In this document: positions 51,331 through 61,029 of the stretch, one piece after another
How positions within the stretch are numbered: position 1 is the first letter of the stretch
Layout of the letters: every line of letters begins with the position of its first letter
Source of the DNA: Plasmodiophora brassicae
Taxonomy: Eukaryota > Endomyxa: Phytomyxea > Phytomyxea > Plasmodiophorida
Reading direction: 5' to 3'
DNA: 64,000 nucleotides
Assembly: GCA_036867785.1 (NCBI GenBank)
Contig: CP145424.1
Location: forward strand, 372,001 to 436,000
Program-made: the position numbers and the translations under genes
The notes under the pieces: model-generated
Told to the model about the DNA's origin: nothing
What the model saw: only the letters and a program-made list of their open reading frames with translations
Database searches by the model: none

Positions 51331-52246
51331 CCTCAAACGCATCGCGAACGTGTCGCTCGCCGCTCGCCAGGACCTCGACGGCGAAGCGATCGACGAAGCG
51401 CTGCGGTCGCTGGAGCCGTTGTCGTCCAGCGGTGGCGCCATCTGCACAAGGGCACGTCGATCGACGATCGTCATGCGCGACATCGTGACGCGTAACGCGC
51501 CGGCGCGCGTCACGACGTCGTCGCAGAGTTTCATTCCGGCGACGGTCTGGTTCGACGACGACGACGACGCGTTCGTGTACAAACTGCTGCCGAAGTTCGC
51601 GACCAGGTCGCTGTTCGACCGGTTCCAGAACAGCTTCAGCAGGTACGTCTCCGAGCTCAGGCAACGCGGCGTACGCGTCCTGGACACGTGGATCCAGGAG
51701 GTCGTCGTCGACCAGAGCGAACGTGTGGTCGCGTTCTGCGTTCAGCCCCGCGTGCCGAACGGCACGTTCGCGAACGAGTATCTGGGCAGCGGGTCGGCGT
51801 TCAGCGCCCGGATCCTGCACCAGATGATACGAGTGCCGAAGGCGGTGACGGCATCGTCCGTCATCGGCATCGACACGACGCCGTCGAACTTCTACCTGCA
51901 GACCGGGCTGGCGACGAACACGGTCCAGTTGGTGTTCGCCGACGTGGCCCAAGTCGCGCTGCGGGACGAGGTCGTGGCGTACGGCGGCGGCCGGATGCGG
52001 TTGCCGCTGGCGATCGAGTCGCGCGTCGTCGCCGCCATCTCGTCCAACCTGTACGCGATCGACGACGTCCTCGTCAACCTGGCCGTCAACATGGCGACGG
52101 ACGCGCCCGCCGACCTGCTGGCCGCGATCGCCGCCCGCCACTATGGCCTGCGCGTCGACCTCGCGTACGTCCGGCGCGTACGCCGCTTCGAGGCATTCGC
52201 CCTAAAACCGCTCGCCCGTCTCATCCGCTGCAACTGGTTCCAGTGA
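51312..52246 (+). CDS. Unrecognised long reading frame downstream of the aminotransferase fragment
   Basis: An open frame of about 310 codons runs to the stop at 52246. Parts look like a folded protein: QSFIPATVWFDDDDDAFVYK, SLFDRFQNSFSRYVSELRQR, VQLVFADVAQVALRDEVVAY and SNLYAIDDVLVNLAVNMATD. Comparison with the decayed copy at 47.9-48.3 kb supports this strand and frame, since most differences there are in-frame indels. I do not recognise the family. There is no clear ATG at its beginning; it may be the last exon of the upstream aminotransferase-like gene or an independent gene with a lost 5' end. The minus strand is also open for most of the length. Confidence 0.45.
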
Positions 52247-52393
52247 ATGAAGGCATCCAAACGCTGGAGATGAGTACGCTTCGCAACGTGAAACCGAGAC
52301 GCTGGGGCCTGGGAGCACCGCCGCCTACCTATCCGGCGATTATGTCGTGGCGCAGTCCGTGGCGCGAGCGACGTGCAGCTCAGAGTGGCGGCC

Positions 52394-52889
52394 ATGTCGG
52401 ATCAGAAGCAGGCCGAGAAGCCGCAGGATGAGATCGTCGGCGAGTTCGAGATGCGCCGCTCTGAGATCGCTTCGATCTTCGAGAAGATGCAGGAGCTGGA
52501 CTCGGACCGGCTCGAGCACGAGCTGGTGCTGAAGACGTTGAACAAGCTGGAGCCCGAGAGGCGCTGCTTCCGTCTCGTCAACAACGTTCTTGTCGAGAGA
52601 ACCGTTGCTGAGGTTCTTCCCGCCGTCACCGCGAACAGCGACAAGGTCTATTCAAGGGCGATAGTTAGCATTGCCTGTTTGCTGATGTTGTTCGACCTTA
52701 GATTAACGAACTCATATCGACGCTGGGCGGCAAGCTAAAGACCAAGGAAGACGAGCTGGCAAAGTTCAAGGTTTCGTTAACCAGGGCCGGTGTTTGCGGT
52801 ACCGTTTACTGACATTCCCGTGGTTTCTACCGTAGGCTGAGCATAACATTGTCGTCCGAGGTGAGGATGTCCCAAATCAAACTGCCTGA
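52394..52889 (+). CDS. PFDN2: Prefoldin subunit 2
   Basis: Prefoldin hands unfolded actin and tubulin to the CCT chaperonin; subunit 2 is a beta-type subunit. Exons 52394-52645, 52702-52770 and 52836-52889 total 375 nt, 124 residues. A first helix (FEMRRSEIASIFEKMQELDS) leads to the beta hairpin signature EPERRCFRLVNNVLVERTVAEVLP, then the second helix (INELISTLGGKLKTKEDELAKF). The short last exon ends DVPNQTA. Length matches the family (about 110-150). Introns are 56 and 65 bp. An upstream non-ATG extension was ignored. Confidence 0.94.
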
Positions 52890-53123
52890 CGACATCGCTG
52901 CCGCTCGAGCGTTCAGCCATACAGACTGTGAAACCGCTTCACGCGCAACATTGCGTTCCATTGTACGACTATATCCCGCATCGTATCCATGGCGCGCCTG
53001 GCGAGTTAAAACGCTGCAGGCATTGGTTGCAGCGCTTCTCTGTGCATTCGCACGCGGTGTACACCGATTAGTACCCCGACAACGTGTGCGATGATGGTTA
53101 TATTATTTAGGAAGCGCCGTACG

Positions 53124-55097
53124 TCACCATTCATCCGAGCAGGAGCACAGGCCTGCATAGAAGCGGTGGTGGCGAACAGCATCACGAATGCGTATCTCTC
53201 TCTTGGACAGCGCTGATAGTCGCTTCATCGCATCATGGCAGTCGGCACACATTCGTTGTGTGCAGGCAATCACGACTGGGGCATCGGTCGGCAACGTCAC
53301 CAGGCCGTACGCAACGGCCAGCTTGCAGGCATGACGAGTGACCAACCTTCGTGCTTCTTCGCCCGACGATGTCTTACGCGTGACGACGGACAGATTTGCA
53401 TTGTACCCGTTGCCCTCTAGCTTCTGCAGCATCGTAGCGTGCGCATCCCCAAGAATCGGGTCTTGATCAACGTCACCCGATACAAATCGAACCGTCCTGT
53501 CATCAAGCAGTAACATTGCCCGGACCGGCACCTCTGCGACAGGCCTTGCCGACAGCTCATCGCGAAGGTGTTCCACGTCACGTAATCGATCGACAGCCGC
53601 ATACAGGTCCATCATCACCATGTACGCGGTCACGAGATCAGGCTCCGCGTTCTTCAAGGACCGTATTGTCGCGAACACGCGTTCAGCACGGGCCAGATCG
53701 CGATGTTTTCCAATGGCGACGAGCAGAGACAGCCGTAACTCGGGCGTCGTTGCGAGTTTCTCAGCCGCGTCCAGGTCACCTGCCTTGCCGTAGAGGTCGA
53801 TCATGTACTTCGTGCCTTCCTGGTTGGGCCGAACGTCCCACGTGCGTGCGAACTCGTGCAGAATGGCATTGGCGCCGGCCAGATCCGCAGCATAACTGGA
53901 TGAACGTAGGAGCAGCGCCAGGGTCTTCTGGTTCGACTTCACCGGTGCAGACTTGAGCTGACCGAAGGTCGCCAACGCTTGCTGATGCAGACCATGTCGG
54001 GCGTACGCGTCCAGGACCGCGTTGAACGTGGCCCGTCCGGGCGCACCAACATTGCATCGATCGTGGAACACGCGTTCAGCGAGGTCAAGACGATCGCAGT
54101 CGGAATACGCAACGATGAGCGCGCTGGCCAACTCGTCGTTCACCTTTTCCTGCACGTGCTGATGTAACGAGACCAAGGCCGACAGCTCCAAACATCGCCC
54201 AGCGGCCGCTATCAGCGCCGATAGCTCGCCAGGGCCCGGGTCCACCATCTTCTGGAACACGAACAGGCCTTCAGAGACGCGATCATGCTCTGCGAATGAC
54301 GACAGGAGCGTTGCGTAAAGCCGAGGTGGGACGGGGACGCCCCCCGACTCCATGACGTCCAGCATTGGGACAATGCGGTCCAACCGCTTCTGCGACAGGA
54401 ACGTCTCGGCCAGGTCGACAAAGACGCGCGGGTTGCGATGCGACGAGATGCGCTTCGAACGAATCAGATCGAGGAGGTGATCGGCGGTGTCGGCGGCCTC
54501 AGGACACTGCGCTTCGGCACAGCACGCCGCCAGCGTCGACAGCAGCCTGTCGCTGACCAGGACGTCGTTGCTGAGCGCATCCGACAGGAGGAACAATGCG
54601 GCGGACGGCTGCCGCGCCTGTCGACAGAACCGGGCGACGTTTGACATGACGCGATGCGATCGTGGGCCGTATTTCGAATAGCGCTCCAGGACGACGGACA
54701 CCAACGGCGGGCTCGCTGTCGAACACCCGTCGATGAACGCGCTGAACAGGTCGTCGTCCACGGGGACATCCCTCCGGATGGCAACGTCGAGCACAGCGGG
54801 CGCCTTACCAGGCATGCATCGCTTACAGCACATCAGCATGGCGTGGTAGAACCGGCCGTCCGGCTGCACGTCCATGTTCGTCCAGGCGACGCGATCGAAG
54901 ATCTGCCAGGCCAGGTCGGGGTCGTTCTCGACCGTCAGGCGGCGCACGCCCTCGACGGCCGTCGGCTGCCGCATGAACCGGTAGAACGGGCGGTACGCGG
55001 GTTGCTCCCGGTGGCCGAACTCGATCTCGGCCAGGCGCCTCGGGATCGCCTTGTACCGGTGCCATCGGACGCCCAGCAGCCGGCGGCCGCCAATCAT
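53124..55097 (-). CDS. DYW-type pentatricopeptide repeat protein
   Basis: PPR proteins bind organellar RNA base by base; DYW domains are cytidine deaminases that edit C to U. This intron-free gene has 657 residues from the ATG at 55097, with a basic N-terminus (GGRRLLGVRWHRYKAIPRRL) suited to mitochondrial import. About a dozen PPR motifs follow. The C-terminus aligns fully with a DYW domain: TVRFVSGDVDQDP, LQKLEGNGYNANLS, HACKLAVAYGLV, MCADCHDAMKRLS, REIRIRDAVRHHRF and CSCSDEW. Zinc ligands are present (H of HAC, both Cys of CADCH), but the catalytic Glu of the HxE motif is Cys, and the last tripeptide is DEW rather than DYW. Longer non-ATG extensions upstream overlap the divergent gene and are ignored. 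Confidence 0.88.
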   Translation of the reverse strand: MIGGRRLLGVRWHRYKAIPRRLAEIEFGHREQPAYRPFYRFMRQPTAVEGVRRLTVENDPDLAWQIFDRVAWTNMDVQPDGRFYHAMLMCCKRCMPGKAPAVLDVAIRRDVPVDDDLFSAFIDGCSTASPPLVSVVLERYSKYGPRSHRVMSNVARFCRQARQPSAALFLLSDALSNDVLVSDRLLSTLAACCAEAQCPEAADTADHLLDLIRSKRISSHRNPRVFVDLAETFLSQKRLDRIVPMLDVMESGGVPVPPRLYATLLSSFAEHDRVSEGLFVFQKMVDPGPGELSALIAAAGRCLELSALVSLHQHVQEKVNDELASALIVAYSDCDRLDLAERVFHDRCNVGAPGRATFNAVLDAYARHGLHQQALATFGQLKSAPVKSNQKTLALLLRSSSYAADLAGANAILHEFARTWDVRPNQEGTKYMIDLYGKAGDLDAAEKLATTPELRLSLLVAIGKHRDLARAERVFATIRSLKNAEPDLVTAYMVMMDLYAAVDRLRDVEHLRDELSARPVAEVPVRAMLLLDDRTVRFVSGDVDQDPILGDAHATMLQKLEGNGYNANLSVVTRKTSSGEEARRLVTRHACKLAVAYGLVTLPTDAPVVIACTQRMCADCHDAMKRLSALSKREIRIRDAVRHHRFYAGLCSCSDEW

Positions 55098-55152
55098 AGC
55101 GTCCGGCGTAACGTTAGTACGACCGGCGGTGGGGTACCCTGGCGCTAACGTC

Positions 55153-56284
55153 ATGCGGCCCGCCTGGCGCCTGTTCTGCGGCGATGTCGCCGACGAGGGC
55201 GTCGTCGTCGGGCGTGTGCCGCCGTACGACGCGTACAGGGACGTCCTGGTCGGCATCATGGCGTACGTGGGCCCGTCGGTGGATCTGAGCAGGATGGCGC
55301 GCGTCTGCCGGTACTGGTCGCGGATCGCCGGGCGCATCATGCGCGACCGCGACCTGATCATCGTTGCCGATGGGTCCACCAACGGGGCCATGCGCGTCTA
55401 CGATGTCGTCCTGCGACGGTGGAGCGACCTGCCAGCGCATCCGTCTACACAGTGCGTCGTCCTGTTGAACAATCGATTGGTGGCCGTATGTCGTGGTGCG
55501 GCATTGCCATCAGTCGCTGTCTGACGTGTGTGTGTTCCACGTGCAGATCGGGATCGGGACGATCAGCGAGCTGGTGGATGGCCAATGGCGGCCGTTGGCA
55601 GCGTGCAGCGCCCTGGATCGATTCTCGATGGCGTGCATTCTGGACGGGGACCTCGTTGTCGTCTGCGGGTACGAGAAGGGGCAGACGATCGTCATGCTGA
55701 GGGAAACGCGTTCCGGTGAATGGCGGGAGTTGACACGCTTACGCCAGCACGTGTGCCTGGCGAGCGTGGGGGTTATCGTACGCGACCAGCATCGGGTTCT
55801 GTTACTTGTTGGAGGCGATGATGACGGCAGGCTCGTCGACCTGTCGCTAACGTTGGACCCCAGCGACGGGTCGTGGCGGTGTCTACCGAGGCCACCGCTC
55901 GGGCCACATTTTCCAGATGGGTTCACCGTCTGGCGAAACCAGCTCGTCATCGCCGGTGGCTGGTCCCGCGTCCTACGAGAGAAACGGACGCGGCGATGCA
56001 GCACGTTTGATATCGACGATCTGGCCTGGCGAAGTCTGACGCCGCTGCCTGAAAACCATGTTGTCGCCGGTCTGACAGTTGCGGGCGACAACTTGATCGC
56101 TCTCGTGGACGACGCTGACGAAAGCGGTGCCGCCGTCCGACTCGTCCAGTACGTTGAGTCGAAATGGGTACCGATGGCGAGCATGGACGTCGTCGGTATG
56201 AGACGATCCACGCCCGGCAAAGACGTTCCTGGACGCGCGTGGACCGTCCTGGGCACGCGGGCATCTGACTGGTCCCCTAAATAA
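55153..56284 (+). CDS. F-box/Kelch-like protein
   Basis: F-box proteins recruit substrates to SCF ubiquitin ligases. Exons 55153-55485 and 55547-56284 (intron 61 bp) total 1,071 nt, 356 residues. The N-terminal part has an F-box-like stretch (LVGIMAYVGPSVDLSRMARVCRYWSRIA in short form: SRMARVCRYWSRIAGRIM). The rest is Kelch/galactose-oxidase-type propeller sequence, with units such as AMRVYDVVLRRWSDLPAHPS, ACILDGDLVVVCGYEKG, FTVWRNQLVIAGGWSRV and FDIDDLAWRSLTPLPENHVV. Repeats are divergent, so exact number is uncertain. Only 55 bp separate its ATG from that of the divergent DYW gene. Confidence 0.72.
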
Positions 56285-56329
56285 ACACATGATAGAACGA
56301 TGGCCCTGGAAGACGATCGTGTCATTTCA

Positions 56330-56643
56330 TCATTTGATCGATGGCGGGTGGTCGTTATCGAATCCGAGCTGGGTAAGGTCTTCGGGCGCCATCAGTGCAC
56401 TGTGCACGGGGGTGAACGTCAGTACGTCGTCGTCGAACGAAATCCGGCCCGCGGGCATTACTGGTCGATCCGGCATTGCAGGTAGTCGCGCGCGAGCCCC
56501 TTGCACGACCCGCTGCTGCCCTCGTGCGCCCGCAGGCACTTCATGTAGACCCGCATGGCGGCACGGCACACGCCGTCGTGGTCGAGCGGGAACGACCCCT
56601 TCTCCGGTGGCGTCGCCGGCAATGCGCGCGACTGGAGCACCAT
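56330..56643 (-). CDS. COX19: COX19, twin CX9C copper-handling protein
   Basis: COX19 acts in the mitochondrial intermembrane space in copper delivery for cytochrome oxidase. Exons 56643-56462 and 56399-56330 (intron 62 bp) total 252 nt, 83 residues. The family signature FPLDHDGVC is followed by two CX9C pairs, CRAAMRVYMKC and CKGLARDYLQC, which form the oxidative-folding hairpin used by the MIA40 pathway. The second exon restores CRIDHALMAPEDLTQLGF, the conserved C-terminal block. All four structural cysteines are present. Its stop is 45 bp from the stop of the convergent Kelch gene. Confidence 0.95.
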
Positions 56644-56684
56644 TTACCCGAATGGTCTGTGCCGCCCCGCGTTACAATGAACCT

Positions 56685-57271
56685 TCAGTGGTCTATGAAA
56701 TAGTTTTTCCAACTACGTAGGCAGCATGTTTGGTCAACTGTCGTAGACAGTGCGGGCCATCGATACAGCAAGTCCCTCGTTGATCCACATACGGGTGCCA
56801 ACGCGTCCTTGATGCGCTGCGACGAGTGGCATTCGCTGTCGGGTTCGTCGTGTGTAGCGAAGCGCGTTCAGGTCGATGTCGGTCAGGACAAAGCCGAACG
56901 CGGTCGGCAGGGTGTCGGTGAAGGACGACTCTTCGCCATGGAATCAGCAGGGCAGCTCGCGATACGTATCGGCTCAAATGTCAGTGGCACGTCGGCAAAT
57001 GTCTCGTGTACTTGGCAACCTTACCGATATCGTGGACGTAGGCGGCAGCGATGGCGTGCGGGAATGGCAATGTGTGCAACCGCGATAGCGTCTCGTAAAT
57101 GACGATGGCGGTACGAATCACGTCAGTGATATGACCTGCACACATAGCCACCGGGCCAGATGGGTCGACATCAAATCCGCTGTTAGCATCGTCCGGTTTA
57201 TGCAGCAAGGCTCTGCGTTTGCCAATCACGACCAGAGTCCAAACTCCCAGGGTGACGGTTATCGAGCCCAT
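56685..57271 (-). CDS. Possible HD-domain protein, multi-exon
   Basis: From the ATG at 57271 the first exon includes PVAMCAGHITDVIRTAIVIY and HAIAAAYVHDIGK. The spaced His, HD pair and Lys suit an HD-type metal-dependent phosphohydrolase. A GTAAGG donor follows the HDIG. A later block on the same strand (SSFTDTLPTAFGFVLTDIDL) looks coding, but the final exon join is not settled, and the stop at 56685 is the best guess. Substrate cannot be told. The start codon lies 24 bp from that of the divergent gene at 57296. Confidence 0.4.
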
Positions 57272-57295
57272 AAGGCAGCGGCGTTTTTCGATTCG

Positions 57296-57785
57296 ATGAA
57301 GCCACTGTGCGAAATCGTGCTGTTTCCGTCAAACGTCCCTGATTCGTTGCAACCGGGTATGTATTTCGTCCATCTTGATTCTTCCATGGTAATTGTCGTT
57401 GACAGCCGACGCCGGCGCGGACAGGGTGATGAAATATCTGGAAGCATCGCGCCTGGATTTTCAAATGGACGATGACGCTGCGTTCTTGTCGAAATGGATA
57501 GGAGGGAAGTCCACAGTTGCTGGGTGTCGCACCCTCACTATCAAATGGGTGTACGAAGCGTGAGAACCCACACGTCGAAATGAGCGCCGACTGATCTACA
57601 AGGAGGATATACATCCGCCAACGGTGGACCGTCAACTCCTTGAGACGATTCGCATGGCCATCGACACCGCCATCAGCTTGCGCTCAGCTCCAGTACTGTC
57701 AAGGATGCCCAGCCATTTACCGTCTGTGTTTTCCTACGCCAACTACGATCTGGTTGTCGCTACGCCCGTCAGTGCTACTTTCTAA
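57296..57785 (+). CDS. Hypothetical protein (128 aa)
   Basis: Exons 57296-57356, 57406-57548 and 57603-57785 (introns 49 and 54 bp, the first with a GTATGT donor) total 387 nt. The peptide opens MKPLCEIVLFPSNVPDSLQP and contains MKYLEASRLDFQMDDDAAFL, TLTIKWEDIHPPTVDRQLLE and FSYANYDLVVATPVSATF. Frame continuity across three exons and typical intron sizes make it a likely real gene. I do not recognise the family. No signal peptide or membrane segment is present. It is not visible as one open frame. Confidence 0.55.
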
Positions 57786-57825
57786 TCGGATATCTACTTT
57801 GTGCACACGCTTGTACGTCGTACCG

Positions 57826-58602
57826 CTACCCGATGGTTCGTTGGCGTTGTTGCTGCTGCTGAGGCGTGCTTTTACGGACTGAGTCGACTGCAGTCGTCTC
57901 CAGCATCTCCTTCATGCGCGCCTTGAGCTTCGGGGGTAGATGGCGCCCTGATCCAGGAATCAAGAACCTCCACCTTTATTTTCAGGCCCTTCTTTCCCGG
58001 CCACGATCTTCCCAAGGCCACGGTCCGGTCCTTGATGGTCTTTATAAGTTGTCTCCCGTAGCCGAGCACTCGCGCCCTTGCGTCCTGGATGCTCCCGTTC
58101 ATACGCATGGCATCATAATAGTTCCAGTACGACCCGCTCTGGGCGGGCGCACGGGCCTTCTGCACGCCTCGTAGCATGCGCTGAACGACCTCATCGATCG
58201 GGCACGCCCAGTGGAGTGAGGTACTCGGTGTGTCGCTTGAGGGCGCCGAATCACAGGTTGATGCTCTTCGCGTCCAATAGCCGTAGTTCCGGGGCCTTGG
58301 CCGCCCTGTCGACCTTGGCTGTACTGGCAATGCGGCCTGCATCGGCAGCGCTGGACCGCCCAACTAGGCCACGAGAGCAGCTGCTCCCGAGGCCTAAGGT
58401 GGGCGGTCCGGTCTACAGTGTCGCCATCTAGCAGCTCCGATTGCTGATCGGCCGGGTATTCGTCGACAGTTTGGTCTCCGTCACCGCTCTCGACATCCGG
58501 CTGCAGCGGATCCAGTTGCGCTGTAACATCAGTGGGTGTCAAGTCGTCATTGTCGTTGTCCATATTCATCGTAACCGACTTGCGCGTCATCGTCGTCGCC
58601 AT
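57826..58602 (-). CDS. Hypothetical acidic/Gln-tailed protein
   Basis: From the ATG at 58602 the minus strand reads an acidic stretch (MNMDNDNDDLTPTDVTAQLD). A 66-bp intron-like hairpin element at 58416-58351 follows. Later come the blocks NYYDAMRMNGSIQDARARVL, YGRQLIKTIKDRTVALGRSW and, in another frame, LKARMKEMLETTAVDSVRKS before a Gln run and the stop 57828-57826. Not all joins could be made with GT-AG introns, so at least one exon is unresolved. Family unknown; the basic middle block could bind DNA. Ends 40 bp from the convergent gene. Confidence 0.35.
58351..58416 (-). repeat. 66-bp hairpin, intron-like element (copy X)
   Basis: On the minus strand this starts GTAGACCGGACCGCCCA and ends TGGGCGGTCCAG, so it has both GT-AG ends and internal inverted repeats (GGACCGCCCA.CT.AGGCC on each arm). 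It interrupts the acidic coding block of the minus-strand gene. A related sequence lies at 61327-61404. Confidence 0.6.
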
Positions 58603-58825
58603 CGACCTTCGTCTCTACAATGGTCACTGCCGTATCCGGCTGTGACAATGCGCAGTCTATTTATCTACCCCCGCACGGCGCACGGAAGTCCCAGCCGGCC
58701 TTGCTCTATGGTCTATGGAACACTGGAACCAGCCCCAAGCCCTAATATTGTCACGGAGACAGTCCGACGGACTCACAATTTTGCGCCGGATCATATTTCG
58801 CAGATCTGGAATCAGCGCGTGTGGA

Positions 58826-60836
58826 ATGACATCGTGGGCAACACTTGCAGTCGTCCTGGTCGCATGCCAGCTGACGTTAGTGGCATCGGTGATATCGCAG
58901 ACAGTTCCCCGTCTCGGTGCAGGTACCGGGGCGCTAGCTCCGGCATCAGACTTCAGCTGGACCCAGTGTCATGACGTGTCTCCCCCAGACGTCAACTCGG
59001 ACCTGTTTCACCGTCAGTGAAGTTGCACATGACCAATGCTTGCCTCCTACCTGATCACATGTGGCCTTCCATGTAGACCTCGGTGAACATACCTTACTAC
59101 ACGCCGATTCAGCCACCGATGACGACGTCGGCGATGGAAGAGGCGCTCAGTACCAGGCAGCGCCATTAGCAGCGGTATCCGATTGGTGGCCATTTCGCGA
59201 TGACGTGGAGATTCCTGACGACGGCAACGTCCACGCCTGGCATCCAGAATCATTTATCCACAACCAAATTCAAGCCGACCGTCGACCAGCAACTCAAGTC
59301 GTGCCCGAATCCCACTCTGCTACATACTTCCCCTGGCACTCCACAGACCTTGACGCAAGCCATCACGACGTTGGCAATTGGCCAACATTGTCCACTGTCA
59401 ACGACATCATGGAGATGCCTACCACCAACTTCCACGCCTGGCATCCAGAATCAATTATCCACAACCAAATTCAAGCCAACCGGCGACCTGAGTCTCCCTC
59501 TTGTGCATACCTGCCACGGCACTGTCCAGACCTTGTCTCAAGCAACCGCGTAGTCAGCTATGGCGTTCCGCGGCCATCGTCAGCTGTCGACGGCATAACC
59601 AGCAACGTAAACGTGCTATCGTCATCAATCAGTGTGCCTTTATTGCCATTCGCCCACGCTGATGAGCAATTTCCCTCTCCTTTTAATTCCAACCAGTGTC
59701 CTCCCACTGACGTTCATCTTCCGGTAGATCCCTGTTATGGCGGACATGGCCTCTGGTCGACATCTCCCCCTGGCGATGTGGACTCCAGCATCTGGAACGA
59801 TGTGCCAGGACTATCATCCGTCCTTTCTGATATGGATTCGCTCTCTTTTATCAACTCTGAAGGGCAATTCCCCAATGCTTTTCACGCTCCAATCAGCTCC
59901 ATTCAAATTGGGTTCCAGTCGCAAATCGCTACCCAAGTACCAACTGACACCGCTCTGAGCACATGGCCGGCTCACGCCATTGGGGACACTGTTATTGATG
60001 CGCACCCCATAGACACGTCTCGTATCGCGTCTCTTTCCCCCGCCGCGGCACGTATCTCGGACGACGCCGACTGCTGTCCCCAGTCCTATCTAAGTTTACA
60101 GCGACCGCAATTCCCTGACATTGGACACTGGATGGGAACGGCGCCCTCCAATGTGCTTTCCACAGCTGAGTGCATTGTCTCGCAATCAATGCAGTGCTCA
60201 CAGAATGAAGTCGGCGCCGACCCATACGCCTTCAATATGGTCATTCCAGCAGCACTGAATCCGACTCAGTTTCGTGAAGGCGACTACGGCACCTTCAGCA
60301 GGATCATAAGCGAACCCCCTTCCCTGCAGTCGCTCGCTGCATGCAGCCACGACCGCTGCAATGCTGTCCCATTCCCTCCTGAACCAATGCGGGCTCAGTG
60401 TGCCACTGAAGAATGTGTCAGCATGAGCGTTTTACAGGTGCATCAAGGGCTGCCCAAACCCCATGGGGGTCGACCCAGAAAACCATACAAGTCATGTGAG
60501 CACGGGTATCATCAACAGATCTGCAAGATCTGCAGTCCGCACAATTTCTGTGAACCGCATGGACGACGGAAATGGGATTGCACGATGTGCGGCGGTCCCG
60601 GCACCTGTGTGCATGGGAGACGGGCATACAGTTGCGGAGATTGTGGAGGGAAGGGCATTTGTCCACACGACCGACGGAGGCGCCGTTGCCCGGAGTGTCG
60701 AGGAAGCAGTATCTGCAAGCACGACAAGTATAAGTACATGTGCAAGGCCTGTGGTGGGAACGGCCTTTGCGTCCACCAACAGCAGAAAAGCCGATGCGGA
60801 GAGTGTCGTCGGGCGGGCGAACTCGCTATGGCCTGA
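58826..60836 (+). CDS. Secreted repeat/Cys-His protein family, copy B (intact)
   Basis: Exons 58826-59012 and 59077-60836 (intron 64 bp) total 1,947 nt, 648 residues. Exon 1 is a signal peptide (TSWATLAVVLVACQLTLVAS) plus a short linker. The large exon has no usable ATG of its own, and splicing from exon 1 in phase 1 explains this in all three copies. Residues about 90-200 hold two units of a repeat built on HAWHPESxIHNQIQA, spaced by P.SHSATYFPWHSTDL-type sequence. A long Ser/Pro/Asp region follows (PVDPCYGGHGLWSTSP). The last 100 residues contain about six Cys/His units (FCEPHGRRKWDC, CGDCGGKGIC, CKACGGNGLC), apparently zinc-binding. No known enzyme domain. Probably a secreted protein of unknown role. 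Confidence 0.7.
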
Positions 60837-61029
60837 TCGTGTCGCATCCTGTCCCAAGTTGCGCATATCGTGATTAAAGAGCAAATCGTATGATTGATGA
60901 TTTCGTATATAACCGCAGGTCGGACTGGCCATGGTTGTTCTCGTCGACCCGCCGCCGCTGTCTGGAAAGCGGCGACTCGTTCGATCGTACGTCGCCTTAG
61001 ACAAGCGCGTCGTTGGGGTTGGGTGCTTC

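Noticed and set aside
51191-52141. A 316-codon open frame on the minus strand opposite 51.2-52.2 kb
   Set aside because: Indel pattern between the two duplicated copies supports the plus-strand frame; the antisense frame is Arg/Val/His-rich shadow sequence from GC-rich codons.
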